Assembly: GCA_963786675.1 (NCBI GenBank)
Contig: CAWAZY010000005.1
Location: 1 to 64,000 of the forward strand
Length of the DNA stretch: 64,000 nucleotides
From: JAGVSR01 sp963786675
GTDB lineage: Bacteria; Pseudomonadota; Alphaproteobacteria; Rhizobiales; Hyphomicrobiaceae
Direction of reading: 5' to 3'
The notes beneath the pieces were generated by a model that did not search any database, had not been told where the DNA came from, and was given only the letters and a program-made list of their open reading frames with translations. Positions 1-8,241 of this stretch are shown here, one piece after another; the stretch's first letter is position 1, and each line of letters starts with the position of its first letter. The position numbers and the translations under genes were made by a program.

Positions 1-62
1 GAACTCGAACCCCTGTTGCCCACGTGAGAGGCGGGTGTCCTAGGCCACTAGACGAACGGGGC
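1..62 (-). tRNA. tRNA-Glu (anticodon CTC), 3' end cut off by the window edge
   Basis: Read on the minus strand, position 62 starts an acceptor strand GCCCCGT, followed by a D arm (GTCTAGTGGCCTAGGAC), an anticodon stem CCCGC/GTGGG around the loop CTCTCAC, and the first part of a T arm with GGGGTTCGAGTTC. The anticodon is CTC, so it decodes the glutamate codon GAG. The last part of the T arm, the 3' acceptor strand and any CCA lie outside the window. Confidence 0.9.
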
Positions 63-274
63 TTTTGGCGCGCGGTCAGGTTTAGGGGAACGCGAGGAGG
101 CGATCAAGGCTGTTCTTTGGGGTTGCGGTGAAACTTGGCCGCGGGATAGGTGGGGGCGACGGGCCGTGCGCCGCTCGCCCCGTGGTGTGTGGCGCGGACT
201 CGGAGCGTGTCTCGGTGCAAGCTGGGCGCAGCCCGAAGGCAATCCGCCTTGCCCACCTAACCGCAGGACATTCC

Positions 275-1357
275 GTGACCGAAGATGACCTCGACGAGGC
301 TGACCTTCCGCCCGCCATTGCGCAGGGCGACGTGGCCACCGTGGCGGTGAGCGATGCGGACATGGGCGCGCGCCTCGACAAGATCCTGGTGCGGGCTCTG
401 CCCGATCTCAGCCGGTCGCGGCTCCAGGCCCTGATCCGGGCCGGGCAGGTGACGGCGGACGGAGTGCCGCTCGACAATCCGGGCACCAAGCTGCGCACCG
501 GTCAGACCATCGCCATCTGCTTGCCGCCGCCCATACCGGCCGAACCGCAGGCCGAGGATCTGCCGCTCAACGTCGTCTACGAAGACGGAGACGTCATCGT
601 CATCGATAAGCCGGCGGGTCTCGTCGTGCATCCTGCGGCGGGCCACCAGACGGGAACACTCGTCAACGCGCTCATCGCGCATTGCGGGGCAAGCCTGTCG
701 GGCATTGGCGGCGTGCGCCGGCCCGGAATTGTGCACCGGCTGGACAAGGAAACATCAGGCCTGCTGGTGGTTGCCAAGAACGACGCCGCGCACCGGGGTC
801 TAAGCGAGCAGTTCGCGGCGCATGGCGAGGACGGGCGGCTGCACCGGGCCTATCTGGCGCTTGTATGGGGCGTGCCACCGCGCGTGCGTGGAACCATCGA
901 TGCGGCGTTGACACGGTCCAAGACCAACCGGCTGAAGATTGCCGTGGTGCGTGAGGAGGCCGGCCGGCGCGCCGTCACCCATTACGAGGTCTTGCGGTCC
1001 TTTCCCGACGTTGAAGGTGCGCCGCTGGTGTCACTGGTTCGCTTGGAACTGGAGACGGGCCGCACCCACCAGATCCGTGTTCACATGGCGCACATTGGGC
1101 ATCCGCTCCTGGGCGATCCCGTGTACGGCAAGGGTTTCGCGACCCGCGCGTCCCGGTTGCCCGAAGCGGCCCGGGAGGACCTGACGGCACTCGGACGGCA
1201 GGCCCTGCACGCCGCGGAACTGGGCTTCGTGCATCCGCGGACCGGCAAGAGCCTCGCATTCAGTTCCGAACTGCCGGATGACGTCCAGCGCCTTGTCGCA
1301 GCCTTGGCACCGGCCGAAAAGGTGCGCGGCGCCTCATCAAAGAGAGGCAAGCGTTAG
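275..1357 (+). CDS. rluD: RluD-type 23S rRNA pseudouridine synthase
   Basis: Predicted to convert uridines of helix 69 of 23S rRNA (1911/1915/1917 in E. coli) to pseudouridine. An S4-like RNA-binding domain (RLDKILVRALPDLSRSRLQ) is followed by the catalytic domain with the family motif HRLDKETSG; the catalytic aspartate is residue 157 counted from the start used here. RTHQIRVHMAHIGHPLLGD near the end is also a family signature. I chose the GTG at 275 because AGGA lies six bases upstream and the S4 domain begins shortly after; the frame is open back to a GTG at 128, but that extension looks non-conserved. It lies just upstream of rpoH, as in many Hyphomicrobiales. Assignment to RluD rather than another RluA-family member rests on the S4 domain and the context. 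Confidence 0.92.
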   Translation: MTEDDLDEADLPPAIAQGDVATVAVSDADMGARLDKILVRALPDLSRSRLQALIRAGQVTADGVPLDNPGTKLRTGQTIAICLPPPIPAEPQAEDLPLNVVYEDGDVIVIDKPAGLVVHPAAGHQTGTLVNALIAHCGASLSGIGGVRRPGIVHRLDKETSGLLVVAKNDAAHRGLSEQFAAHGEDGRLHRAYLALVWGVPPRVRGTIDAALTRSKTNRLKIAVVREEAGRRAVTHYEVLRSFPDVEGAPLVSLVRLELETGRTHQIRVHMAHIGHPLLGDPVYGKGFATRASRLPEAAREDLTALGRQALHAAELGFVHPRTGKSLAFSSELPDDVQRLVAALAPAEKVRGASSKRGKR

Positions 1358-1460
1358 CCTTCCGTTCAGCATGATGCGAGGGTAGCGCGCGGTGGAGTAG
1401 GCCATTAACAGCCGCGTGATAGCCTGAGCATCGCTTTGAGCAGCAAGAGATCCTGCGAAC

Positions 1461-1718
1461 ATGGGCCTGCGATTCAAAATTCTGTCGGCGCTGTATTTGA
1501 TCGGCCTCCTGTACGCCAGCGATGCGGGCGGGACATTTGCAGGTGGCATCACCGACGTGTTCATCGCGTTGGGCGGACTGCTCATTCTCAGCGTCATCGC
1601 GCTCTGGCCAAATGCCTCGCGTGCCGACCGGATCGACCGGGCGGTCGACGGCAGCTCCTGGGCTGACCGGATCGACGTGGAGCGCCTGGCGGAATCGCGC
1701 AGCCGCGTGGAAAAATAA
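1461..1718 (+). CDS. small membrane protein of unknown function (85 aa)
   Basis: I do not recognise a family. The protein has a short N-terminal segment (MGLRFKILSALYLIGLLYAS), a second hydrophobic stretch around residues 31-48, and a charged C-terminal tail rich in Arg, Asp and Glu, so an inner-membrane location with a cytoplasmic tail is likely. It sits between rluD and rpoH on the same strand. The ribosome binding site is weak (AAGAG about 10 bases upstream). Codon choice looks like that of neighbouring genes, which supports a real gene, but there is no functional clue. Confidence 0.5.
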   Translation: MGLRFKILSALYLIGLLYASDAGGTFAGGITDVFIALGGLLILSVIALWPNASRADRIDRAVDGSSWADRIDVERLAESRSRVEK

Positions 1719-1855
1719 AGCGTTTTCAAAATCTTGCTCTGGGTTTGGATGCCCGTGCTCCGGCGGTCCCTATTGGGCCCTGCGGAACTTAACGGCCGAT
1801 CAGGCGTTGTTGGTTTGATGAGCAACCGCACGCGTGGTTAAATCGCCGTAATCTC

Positions 1856-1885
1856 GTTTGAAAAATCTCGCGAGCGGCACCATTT
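1856..1885 (+). promoter_or_regulatory. candidate RpoH (sigma-32 type) promoter of rpoH
   Basis: GTTTGAAA at 1856-1863, a 14-base spacer, then CACCATTT at 1878-1885. This approaches the heat-shock consensus CTTGAAA / CCCCATnT, 68 bases before the rpoH start. Autoregulation of rpoH by heat-shock sigma factors is known in several alphaproteobacteria. The match was made by eye and is imperfect in the -10 half. Confidence 0.4.
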
Positions 1886-1952
1886 CTCTCGTAAGTCGAT
1901 AGCATCGCGTCCGATCTGGAGGATGTTCTCGCAGACGGGTGGGAAGGGAAAG

Positions 1953-2834
1953 ATGGCTACCAAAGCACTTCCAGTTCTGGCCGGCGGCTCGCAGGGCCTG
2001 TCGCGGTATCTCGATGAGATCCGCAAATTCCCAATGCTCGAGCCGCACCAGGAATTCATGCTCGCCAAGGCGTGGCAGGAACATGCCGATGCCGAGGCCG
2101 CCGAGAAGCTCATCACCTCGCATCTGCGGCTGGTGGCGCGCATAGCCATGGGCTACCGCGGCTACGGCCTCCCGATCGGCGAAGTTATTTCGGAGGGCAA
2201 CGTCGGCTTGATGCAGGCCGTCAAGCGCTTCGATCCCGATCGCGGCTTCCGGCTGGCCACCTACGCCATGTGGTGGATCCGGGCGTCGATCCAGGAATAC
2301 ATCCTGCGCTCGTGGAGCCTGGTGAAAGTCGGCACGACCGCGGCTCAAAAGAAGCTGTTCTTCAACTTGCGCCGCACCAAGAGCCAGCTGCAGGCGCTCG
2401 AAGAGGGCGATCTGAAGCCGGAGCACGTGCAGGCGATTTCCAAGAAGCTCGGCGTGTCCGAAGACGACGTCATTTCCATGAACCGGCGCCTCGGCGGGGA
2501 TGCGTCCCTGAACGCCCCTGTGCGCGCCGACATGGAGGCCGGGGAGTGGCAAGATTGGCTGGTCGACGAAACGCCCGATCAGGAAGAGCGTCTGGTGGAG
2601 AGCGAGGAAGCCTCGCGCCGCAAGTCGTATCTCCTGGAGGCGCTCGGCACCTTGAATGATCGCGAGCGCCGCATCTTCGAGGCCCGCCGCTTGGCCGAGG
2701 ATCCTTCAACGCTGGAGGACTTGTCGGTCGAATTCGGCGTCAGCCGGGAACGCATCCGGCAGATCGAAGTGCGGGCGTTCGAGAAGGTGCAGAAGGCCGT
2801 GAAAGGCGCCGCGCGCGAAGCGGAAGCGGTCTAG
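1953..2834 (+). CDS. rpoH: RNA polymerase sigma-32 factor RpoH
   Basis: Heat-shock sigma factor, 293 residues from the start used here. The N-terminus LSRYLDEIRKFPMLEPHQEF is typical of alphaproteobacterial RpoH. Region 2 includes EVISEGNVGLMQAVKRFDP and the -10 recognition stretch LATYAMWWIRASIQEYILRSW; region 4 ends with an HTH around EDLSVEFGVSRERIRQIEVR. I chose ATG 1953 because it follows the purine-rich GGGAAGGGAAAG; an in-frame ATG at 1923 has GGAGG directly abutting it with no spacer. A candidate heat-shock promoter lies upstream and a terminator starts about 80 bases downstream, so it is probably a single-gene unit. Confidence 0.96.
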   Translation: MATKALPVLAGGSQGLSRYLDEIRKFPMLEPHQEFMLAKAWQEHADAEAAEKLITSHLRLVARIAMGYRGYGLPIGEVISEGNVGLMQAVKRFDPDRGFRLATYAMWWIRASIQEYILRSWSLVKVGTTAAQKKLFFNLRRTKSQLQALEEGDLKPEHVQAISKKLGVSEDDVISMNRRLGGDASLNAPVRADMEAGEWQDWLVDETPDQEERLVESEEASRRKSYLLEALGTLNDRERRIFEARRLAEDPSTLEDLSVEFGVSRERIRQIEVRAFEKVQKAVKGAAREAEAV

Positions 2835-2914
2835 GATCGGAGTTCTGCACGGTTCGCGGACGAAGTGCGAACCCGACCGATCTCAAACCCACCGGTACAC
2901 TGTTCAGATTGAGC

Positions 2915-2943
2915 AAGGCCGCGCCTTACACGCGCGGCCTTTG
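2915..2943 (+). terminator. rho-independent terminator of rpoH
   Basis: A perfect 10-bp inverted repeat AAGGCCGCGC / GCGCGGCCTT with a 7-base loop, followed by a short T run (TTTGCC). It begins 80 bases after the rpoH stop codon. Confidence 0.7.
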
Positions 2944-3596
2944 CCGTTGCCGTGGAATTGGGCGGTCGGCGCCGCAACAACAGTCACACAGGTCGCGAAC
3001 GAATCACTTAAATTCTTCCCTAGCGGGGGGAGCCTCGCTCGGGTCGCCTGAGTACCGCACGCGGTGTCGAGGGTGTCCCAGCAGGTGCGTGCGTCGGAGC
3101 TTTAAGGGACAACACCCCTTGATTTCTCTGTGCTGGTTTAGACATGCTGGCTGTCATGGCCGGTCGGGCGTGGGGCGGATCTGGACGGGTCCGCTCGAGG
3201 GAACGCTGGGCCGGTGCGCACCAAATCTTCCCGTAGAGCCGTCCAAGACCGCCGCGTCACCTCACACAGATTCCGCGAAATGCATTCGTCGTCATAGGTC
3301 CGCCCGTGGCCAATGGCGTGTGCGTGGCTTTTCGGCTGTGGCGAGGACTGGTCCCCGCGCGAGACCGTTGATGCGGTGCCACGACCTTCGAGGGAGTGCC
3401 TGATGAAGACGCACTTTCGTCCATGGATTGATGTGAAGTTGGCGTCCCGAACACACCGCTCGTCTCCGGCGAAGCCCGAACTCGATTGGTTCTTTCTTCT
3501 GCTCTGGCGACTGAAGCCCGCTCATCCTCCAAGTATGACGTGACTGACGCCTTCCGGCGCGGGGTGCGATCCCGGATGCGCCGGGCACATCCAATA
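2944..3596. other. gene-free stretch between rpoH and the TadG-like gene
   Basis: About 650 bases lie between two terminators. The frames that are open here have no credible ribosome binding site, start inside the terminator stem, or code for arginine- and proline-rich shadow sequence. I looked for tRNA, SRP RNA, RNase P and tmRNA signatures and saw none. An unrecognised small RNA or a decayed gene remains possible. Confidence 0.5.
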
Positions 3597-3626
3597 AAAA
3601 AGGCCGGTCTCGCGACCGGCCTTTTT
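3597..3626. terminator. bidirectional rho-independent terminator
   Basis: AAAAAGGCCGGTC, loop TCGC, GACCGGCCTTTTT: an 8-bp GC stem extended by five A-T pairs, giving a T tract in both directions. It lies 22 bases beyond the stop of the minus-strand gene ending at 3648 and would end its transcript. It also blocks any read-through from rpoH. Confidence 0.8.
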
Positions 3627-3647
3627 CTTTCAAATTGCCAAGTTGCC

Positions 3648-5042
3648 TTACTGCGCAATGCGCAGGGGCGCGAGGCCGGCACCGATGTTGGCAAAGGCTG
3701 CCTGGAGCTCTCCCGCATCATGGGCATCGAAGAAATTCGAAGGTGACGAAGCACAGTCGCGCAGGATGTCCTTGATCGTATTGTCCATCACGTCGAAGGC
3801 GACGGTGTACATCTTGATGCCGGCGTCCTTGATGTTCGTGCACAGTTCGGCCGTGCGGTCATTGGCGAGCAAAACGTCAGCGCCGAAGTGGGTCTTGTTG
3901 ACGTAGTCCGGCGAACGCGTGTTCGCGCCGTCCGTCATCAGAACCATCGCCTTCTGCACCGGCATCCCGTCGACCTTGGCGCCGTAAGCGGCGGCCTCGG
4001 TGAAAGGCTCCTGACTGGAGAGCGTGGTCCAACCCCAGAAAAGGCCGGCGGGAATGTAGGTATTGCCGAACGTGGAAATGGCATTGATCCTGTCACGCAG
4101 GACGTCGACGTCGTTCGTCAAGGACGTTCCCGGCGCTCCGCAGCCGACATTCATGACGCCCGGAACAGGCGTCGAGAAGTCCTCGTCTCTGACGTCGAGG
4201 GGATAGTCGCGCGAACCGGCGCAGCCGTACCACTGGGTTACGTAAGTGTTGTCGAAGCATTTCGTTTGCGGTGGGCCGTATTGATAATCGCAGACCTGGG
4301 CCTCGTACGTGTAGGGGATGCCATCACGGTTGCCCGTAAACGTCTCCATCCGGCAGTTCGATGTGCCGGTGACTTCCTGGTAATTGTCGAAGCACTCAGT
4401 CTTGGTTTCGGACGAGTCGAGCGGCACGCTCATCCAAGATGCGTTGCGGTTCGTGTCGCCAATATTGACGTAATCGGCGAACGGGACGATCGATATCTTG
4501 ACCCGGTCTTTGGCTTTGTCATTCGCATAAATCTGGTCGATTAGCGCCGTCGCGGACGTCTTCAGTGCGTCGATTTTCGCTCCCGCCATGCTGTCGGTCA
4601 CATCGAGGACGAGGGCCATCTCGACATTCTCGCCGGCTAGTTCGATTGATGACGCGACACTGACGGGGACTGTCTTAATACCGGCGAGCGTCATAAAAGA
4701 GGTGGGGAACTGCACGGTCAACTCGCCCCGGATCTGGGTGTCGTTGGTCTTCTGGACACTGACCGCGACCGCGCCCTCGACGCCGTGCTTGGATTTCCAA
4801 TTCTCGTCGAAATAGTCCTGTGCTTCTTGCTGCAATTGGCTTTCGGATTGAGCCTTGGCGGCTGCACTCAAGACCGCCGCATCCAGGTCGTTCTGCAGGC
4901 TCACCTGCAGACTTGAACCGCGCGCGAAATCGATGGCGAGCCCAACCGTCAGCGAGATGGCTAGCAGGCAAATGCCAAAAATAATCGCGACAGCGCCCCG
5001 ACAATCTCTGGTGAAGCGCTTTAGAAATTCGCCGCACGTCAT
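3648..5042 (-). CDS. TadG-like pilus-assembly protein with von Willebrand factor A domain
   Basis: 464 residues. The N-terminus has the TadE/TadG pattern: a basic patch (FTRDCRGA) then one transmembrane segment (residues about 16-38), and a Glu/Gln-rich periplasmic linker. A VWA domain starts near residue 145 with the metal site DVTDSM (D-x-T-x-S) and later MVLMTDGANT. A cysteine-rich insert (about residues 210-310) interrupts the VWA fold, as in other members. Family knowledge places such proteins in Tad/Flp pilus assembly or adhesion on the periplasmic side of the membrane. A clear paralogue lies at 55860-57551 next to cpaC-cpaD. No strong ribosome binding site precedes the ATG. Upstream is an amidase on the same strand with a 143-base gap, so it may have its own promoter. 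Confidence 0.82.
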   Translation of the reverse strand: MTCGEFLKRFTRDCRGAVAIIFGICLLAISLTVGLAIDFARGSSLQVSLQNDLDAAVLSAAAKAQSESQLQQEAQDYFDENWKSKHGVEGAVAVSVQKTNDTQIRGELTVQFPTSFMTLAGIKTVPVSVASSIELAGENVEMALVLDVTDSMAGAKIDALKTSATALIDQIYANDKAKDRVKISIVPFADYVNIGDTNRNASWMSVPLDSSETKTECFDNYQEVTGTSNCRMETFTGNRDGIPYTYEAQVCDYQYGPPQTKCFDNTYVTQWYGCAGSRDYPLDVRDEDFSTPVPGVMNVGCGAPGTSLTNDVDVLRDRINAISTFGNTYIPAGLFWGWTTLSSQEPFTEAAAYGAKVDGMPVQKAMVLMTDGANTRSPDYVNKTHFGADVLLANDRTAELCTNIKDAGIKMYTVAFDVMDNTIKDILRDCASSPSNFFDAHDAGELQAAFANIGAGLAPLRIAQ

Positions 5043-5185
5043 CGTTCGAACCCACTCGTGTTTTTCCTGATGCGGACTAACACTAGGGTAGGAGGGACTA
5101 ACCGTACGATAAGAAGGCTGGTTAAACGGCTATTAACAGGCCGAGTTTTCTGGATATCAGGCAGTATCGAGCGGCATCACGACCG

Positions 5186-6493
5186 CTACATGGGCAGGCG
5201 GGCCATCTGATGGCTGAAGTAGTTCTCGACGGCCGTGGAAATGCTGTCGGCAACCTTTTCGCGCCAAGCGTCGGACTTCAGCAGTGCCGCGTCTTCCTTG
5301 TTGGTCACGTAGGCGAGTTCGATCAGGACCGATGGGAACTGCGCGGTCTTGAGGACGCGGAAGGCGGCCTGCTGATCCGGCTTGTTGCGCAGGCTGGTCG
5401 TTTCGCCCATGTGCTCGATGACCGAACGGGAAAAGAGGCTGGTGCGTTCCCGGGTGGATTCGACTTCGCGCTGTGCTAGGTCCGCCAGAATGTTACGGAC
5501 CGTCGAGACATCCGCAGCGCTGCTGGCGTCCTTGACCGCCGAGACTTCCTTAGCCGACAGGACGTTGCCGCTCACTTGTCCTTTGGCTGACCGCTTCAGC
5601 GAGTTGGCGACGTTCTCGCGCAGCGAATAGATGGTGGCACCGCGCGCTTTCGTCGTGGCGTAATCCGCATGCACGGCGATAAAAAGGGCCGCCTTGTTGC
5701 GTTCGCCAAATTCTCTTCGCTCATCGAGTGGAATGAAGCGATCGGTATCGCGTGTCATGAGGACCCGGTAGCGGCCTGTGCTCACGATCTTGTCGCGCAG
5801 CACTTTCGCAAAGGCCAATACGACATCCTTTTCGACCGCGCCGTTCTTTACCGCGCCGGTGTCTTCGCCGCCATGTCCCGGATCGATGACGATCGTGGGC
5901 TTGTACCGATCATCCTCGCCCAATTCCGGTCGCTTGGCAGGGCGTGGTATGGGCGGCTGCAGTCCGGCAGCACCCAGAGAATACGGCTTGGTCTTGAACG
6001 CTTTGCGCGCCGATTTGACCACCGTTTCGGTCGACACGATTTCAAGCGCGAGATTGAAGGCTTTGCCGGACGCGTCCTTGGTAATCCGCGAGTTTTCAAC
6101 CACCACGGGCTTCACGACGTCGATGACGATGCGGGTCTTGCCAGGGCCTGAGTGGCCGGCGCGAAACGACTGAACGAGACCCACAGGCCCGCCACCGGGC
6201 ATCTCCGGCAGGCGCAGCGCTACGTCGGGAAGCTCGATGATGACGCGGTTGGGATTGGTCAACGACTGAACTGTAAAGGTGACCGACCGGTCCATGCCGA
6301 TCAGAAAACGTGTCCGCGCGGGCTGATTTGCGGCGGCCGGCTTCGAGAAGGCTGGGAGCTGGTCCTGCGCCAGCGTCTGCGTTCCGCTCAACTGGGCATG
6401 CGCCATCGGCGCGCTGGCCATCACGGCAGCAGCGAACAGCGATAGGCACGCAAGTGCGCGCGCGGCACTCGACCGCAAAGTCCCTGGAACCAT
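5186..6493 (-). CDS. amiC: N-acetylmuramoyl-L-alanine amidase (AMIN + Amidase_3)
   Basis: Periplasmic zinc amidase that cuts the lactyl-amide bond between MurNAc and the stem peptide during cell separation. A signal peptide with the cleavage site ASAPMAHAQ is followed by an AMIN domain (RFLIGMDRSVTFTVQSL and onward) and the Amidase_3 domain with the zinc motif IDPGHGGEDTGA, the second zinc histidine in FIAVHADY and the catalytic glutamate in SVLIELAYVTN. I chose ATG 6493, preceded by GGGGGTCGAGAGGA; an in-frame TTG at 6517 is an alternative. A helix-rich insert between FIAVHAD and the final strand is probably the regulatory helix found in AmiA/B/C types that are opened by EnvC-like activators. 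Confidence 0.93.
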   Translation of the reverse strand: MVPGTLRSSAARALACLSLFAAAVMASAPMAHAQLSGTQTLAQDQLPAFSKPAAANQPARTRFLIGMDRSVTFTVQSLTNPNRVIIELPDVALRLPEMPGGGPVGLVQSFRAGHSGPGKTRIVIDVVKPVVVENSRITKDASGKAFNLALEIVSTETVVKSARKAFKTKPYSLGAAGLQPPIPRPAKRPELGEDDRYKPTIVIDPGHGGEDTGAVKNGAVEKDVVLAFAKVLRDKIVSTGRYRVLMTRDTDRFIPLDERREFGERNKAALFIAVHADYATTKARGATIYSLRENVANSLKRSAKGQVSGNVLSAKEVSAVKDASSAADVSTVRNILADLAQREVESTRERTSLFSRSVIEHMGETTSLRNKPDQQAAFRVLKTAQFPSVLIELAYVTNKEDAALLKSDAWREKVADSISTAVENYFSHQMARLPM

Positions 6494-6712
6494 TCCTCTC
6501 GACCCCCGTCTACGCAATACGGTTCAACCAGCGGGAAAGTCTGGACGATGCTCCGGGAACATGGCGGTTTCCGGGACATCGTCTGTCTTTCTTATGGAAG
6601 CGTAAAGGTTAGCAAAGCCCTAACGAGCCGATCAGCCTGAGGAACAGCGCCGGGCAGGGCGTGCCCCCGCCGATGGACAAGGTACTGGACGTGTTGAGTA
6701 TTCCGCGAGCCT

Positions 6713-7186
6713 TCAGCTGCCGTCGCCGCCAGCGGGCTCCCACCGGCGCAGCGCCTGATCGTCGCTTTCGCGCGCGTCCACCCATTGCGTCTCGCCGTCT
6801 GCAAAGGCTTCCTGCTTCCAGAACGGGGCACGGGTCTTGAGGTAGTCCATCAGGAATGCCGCGGCTTCGAAGGCCGCCTGCCGGTGGGGCGACAGGGCGA
6901 TGACGAGCACGATGTTGGCGCCGGGTTCCAGCCGGCCGACGCGATGGATGATCCGGCTGCCCTGCAACGGCCAGCGCACATGGGCCTCCGCTTCGACGCG
7001 TTCAAGTTCGGCCTCCGTCATGCCGGGATAGTGCTCGAGTGTCATGGCGGCGAGGTCGCGACCTTGCACGCTTCCCCGAACGAGACCCGTGAACGTGACC
7101 ACTGCGCCGATTTCGGTGCGGCCACGCGTCAGCGCCGCGATCTCGGCCGCAATATCGAAATCTCCGGTCTGGACGCTGACGCTCAC
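6713..7186 (-). CDS. moaE: molybdopterin synthase catalytic subunit MoaE
   Basis: 157 residues. MoaE with MoaD inserts two sulfurs into precursor Z (cPMP) to make molybdopterin in the cytoplasm. Family motifs: GAVVTFTGLVRG near the start, LEHYPGMTEAELERVEAEA, the conserved stretch IIHRVGRLEPGANIVLV with its arginine, and the lysines in DYLKTRAPFWKQEAF that accept the MoaD C-terminus. It starts four bases after the moaD stop, so the two are co-transcribed and give a 1:1 complex. The C-terminal tail after residue 140 is non-conserved. Confidence 0.96.
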   Translation of the reverse strand: MSVSVQTGDFDIAAEIAALTRGRTEIGAVVTFTGLVRGSVQGRDLAAMTLEHYPGMTEAELERVEAEAHVRWPLQGSRIIHRVGRLEPGANIVLVIALSPHRQAAFEAAAFLMDYLKTRAPFWKQEAFADGETQWVDARESDDQALRRWEPAGGDGS

Positions 7187-7190
7187 CGCG

Positions 7191-7508
7191 CTAACCCCCG
7201 GTCACGGGCGGGAAGAAGGCCACCTCCCGGGCGCCCGCGAGCGGTGTGTCGGCCTTGACATGCTTCTGATCTATGGCCGCACGGATGACAGCGGGACGGG
7301 CAAAGGCCGCCGCATATTCGGGGCCACGCGCGGCGAGCCACGTCATCAGCCCAGCGACCGTCGTCACCGAAGCCGGGACTTCGACCGCCTCCTCCGCGCG
7401 CCCGGTCTTTTCGCGGACCCAGGCGAAATAGCGGATTGTCAGCGGCCGTGTGCCGCCATTATGGGCTTCGGTCGTCGGGGTATCAGTCGTCTGTGTCGCT
7501 GTAGACAT
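7191..7508 (-). CDS. moaD: molybdopterin synthase sulfur carrier subunit MoaD
   Basis: Ubiquitin-fold sulfur carrier ending in the required Gly-Gly (PPVTGG), which is adenylated and thiocarboxylated by MoeB and then donates sulfur to MoaE. The core begins with LTIRYFAWVREKTGRAEE and includes AREVAFFPPVTGG. ATG 7508 is my start, giving 105 residues with a 19-residue Thr-rich leader. In-frame starts at 7565 and 7598 would lengthen the protein but have no better ribosome binding site. It lies directly upstream of moaE. In related genomes uvrC and pgsA often sit upstream; here uvrC is nearby but a DUF2878 gene takes the place of pgsA. Confidence 0.93.
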   Translation of the reverse strand: MSTATQTTDTPTTEAHNGGTRPLTIRYFAWVREKTGRAEEAVEVPASVTTVAGLMTWLAARGPEYAAAFARPAVIRAAIDQKHVKADTPLAGAREVAFFPPVTGG

Positions 7509-7716
7509 GGCAGGCGGTGCATCCCATTGCTTCCGGATTGCGTACACGTCTGTGAAGCGCATACGCGGCGCCGGACTCTCATGATTTCTTAAGATCACCG
7601 GGGCGGCCTTGCGTCAATGGACATGGACGCCGGGTGCGCTACAAGGCAACCCAGTTGGGCACTAGAACCGGCACCCGCAGGGGCCGGGATCCGATGGGGC
7701 ATTTTTGGGAGAGACG

Positions 7717-8241
7717 ATGCGCACGGGAATTAACGTCGCGGCGGCCTACATATCGTGGTTCGCGGTGGCTCTCTTGGCCGCGCGCGGGCACCTCTTGGCG
7801 GCTGTGCTGCCGTCGCTTGCCGCTGTCGCCCTGCACCTGGGATTGACCCCGAATGATGAGCGCGGCCAGAACCTTCGCTTGATGGGCGTCGCGCTGCTCA
7901 TCGGCATTGTCGTTGAGACGGCTCTGGTAAGCCTTGGTTTCGTTCGTCACGCGGCGGGATTGAGTTTCGGCATCCTGCCGCCGGCCTTCATGATCGGTTT
8001 GTGGCTGGCGTTCGCGACCATGACCAACGTAGCGCTGGGCTGGCTGCGGGACCGGCCGCTGCTGACCGCTTTGTTGGCGTTCGCGGCATCGGGTCCCTCG
8101 TACTACGCCGGTGCTAAATTGGGTGCGATTTCCCTGGGAGAGCCGGTACTCTTGAGCTGCATCGGGATCGGTTTGGTTTGGATGGGCGCGCTGCCGCTGT
8201 TGATGTTCGCGGCGCTGCGCCTTGCTCAACCGCGCTCGTGA
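7717..8241 (+). CDS. DUF2878 family membrane protein
   Basis: 174 residues, almost entirely hydrophobic, with about six transmembrane helices. The stretches WLRDRPLLTALLAFAASGP and YYAGAKLGAISL match what I recall of the DUF2878 family, whose function is unknown. ATG 7717 follows GGGAGAGACG at good spacing. It is convergent with uvrC and overlaps the 3' end of that gene by 16 bases. In some bacteria DUF2878 genes lie beside cyclopropane-fatty-acid or amine-oxidase genes, but nothing of that kind is near here. Confidence 0.75.
   Translation: MRTGINVAAAYISWFAVALLAARGHLLAAVLPSLAAVALHLGLTPNDERGQNLRLMGVALLIGIVVETALVSLGFVRHAAGLSFGILPPAFMIGLWLAFATMTNVALGWLRDRPLLTALLAFAASGPSYYAGAKLGAISLGEPVLLSCIGIGLVWMGALPLLMFAALRLAQPRS

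Noticed and set aside
2909..3403. A 164-residue plus-strand frame after rpoH
   Set aside because: Its start lies inside the rpoH terminator stem and the composition is random-looking. There is no ribosome binding site.
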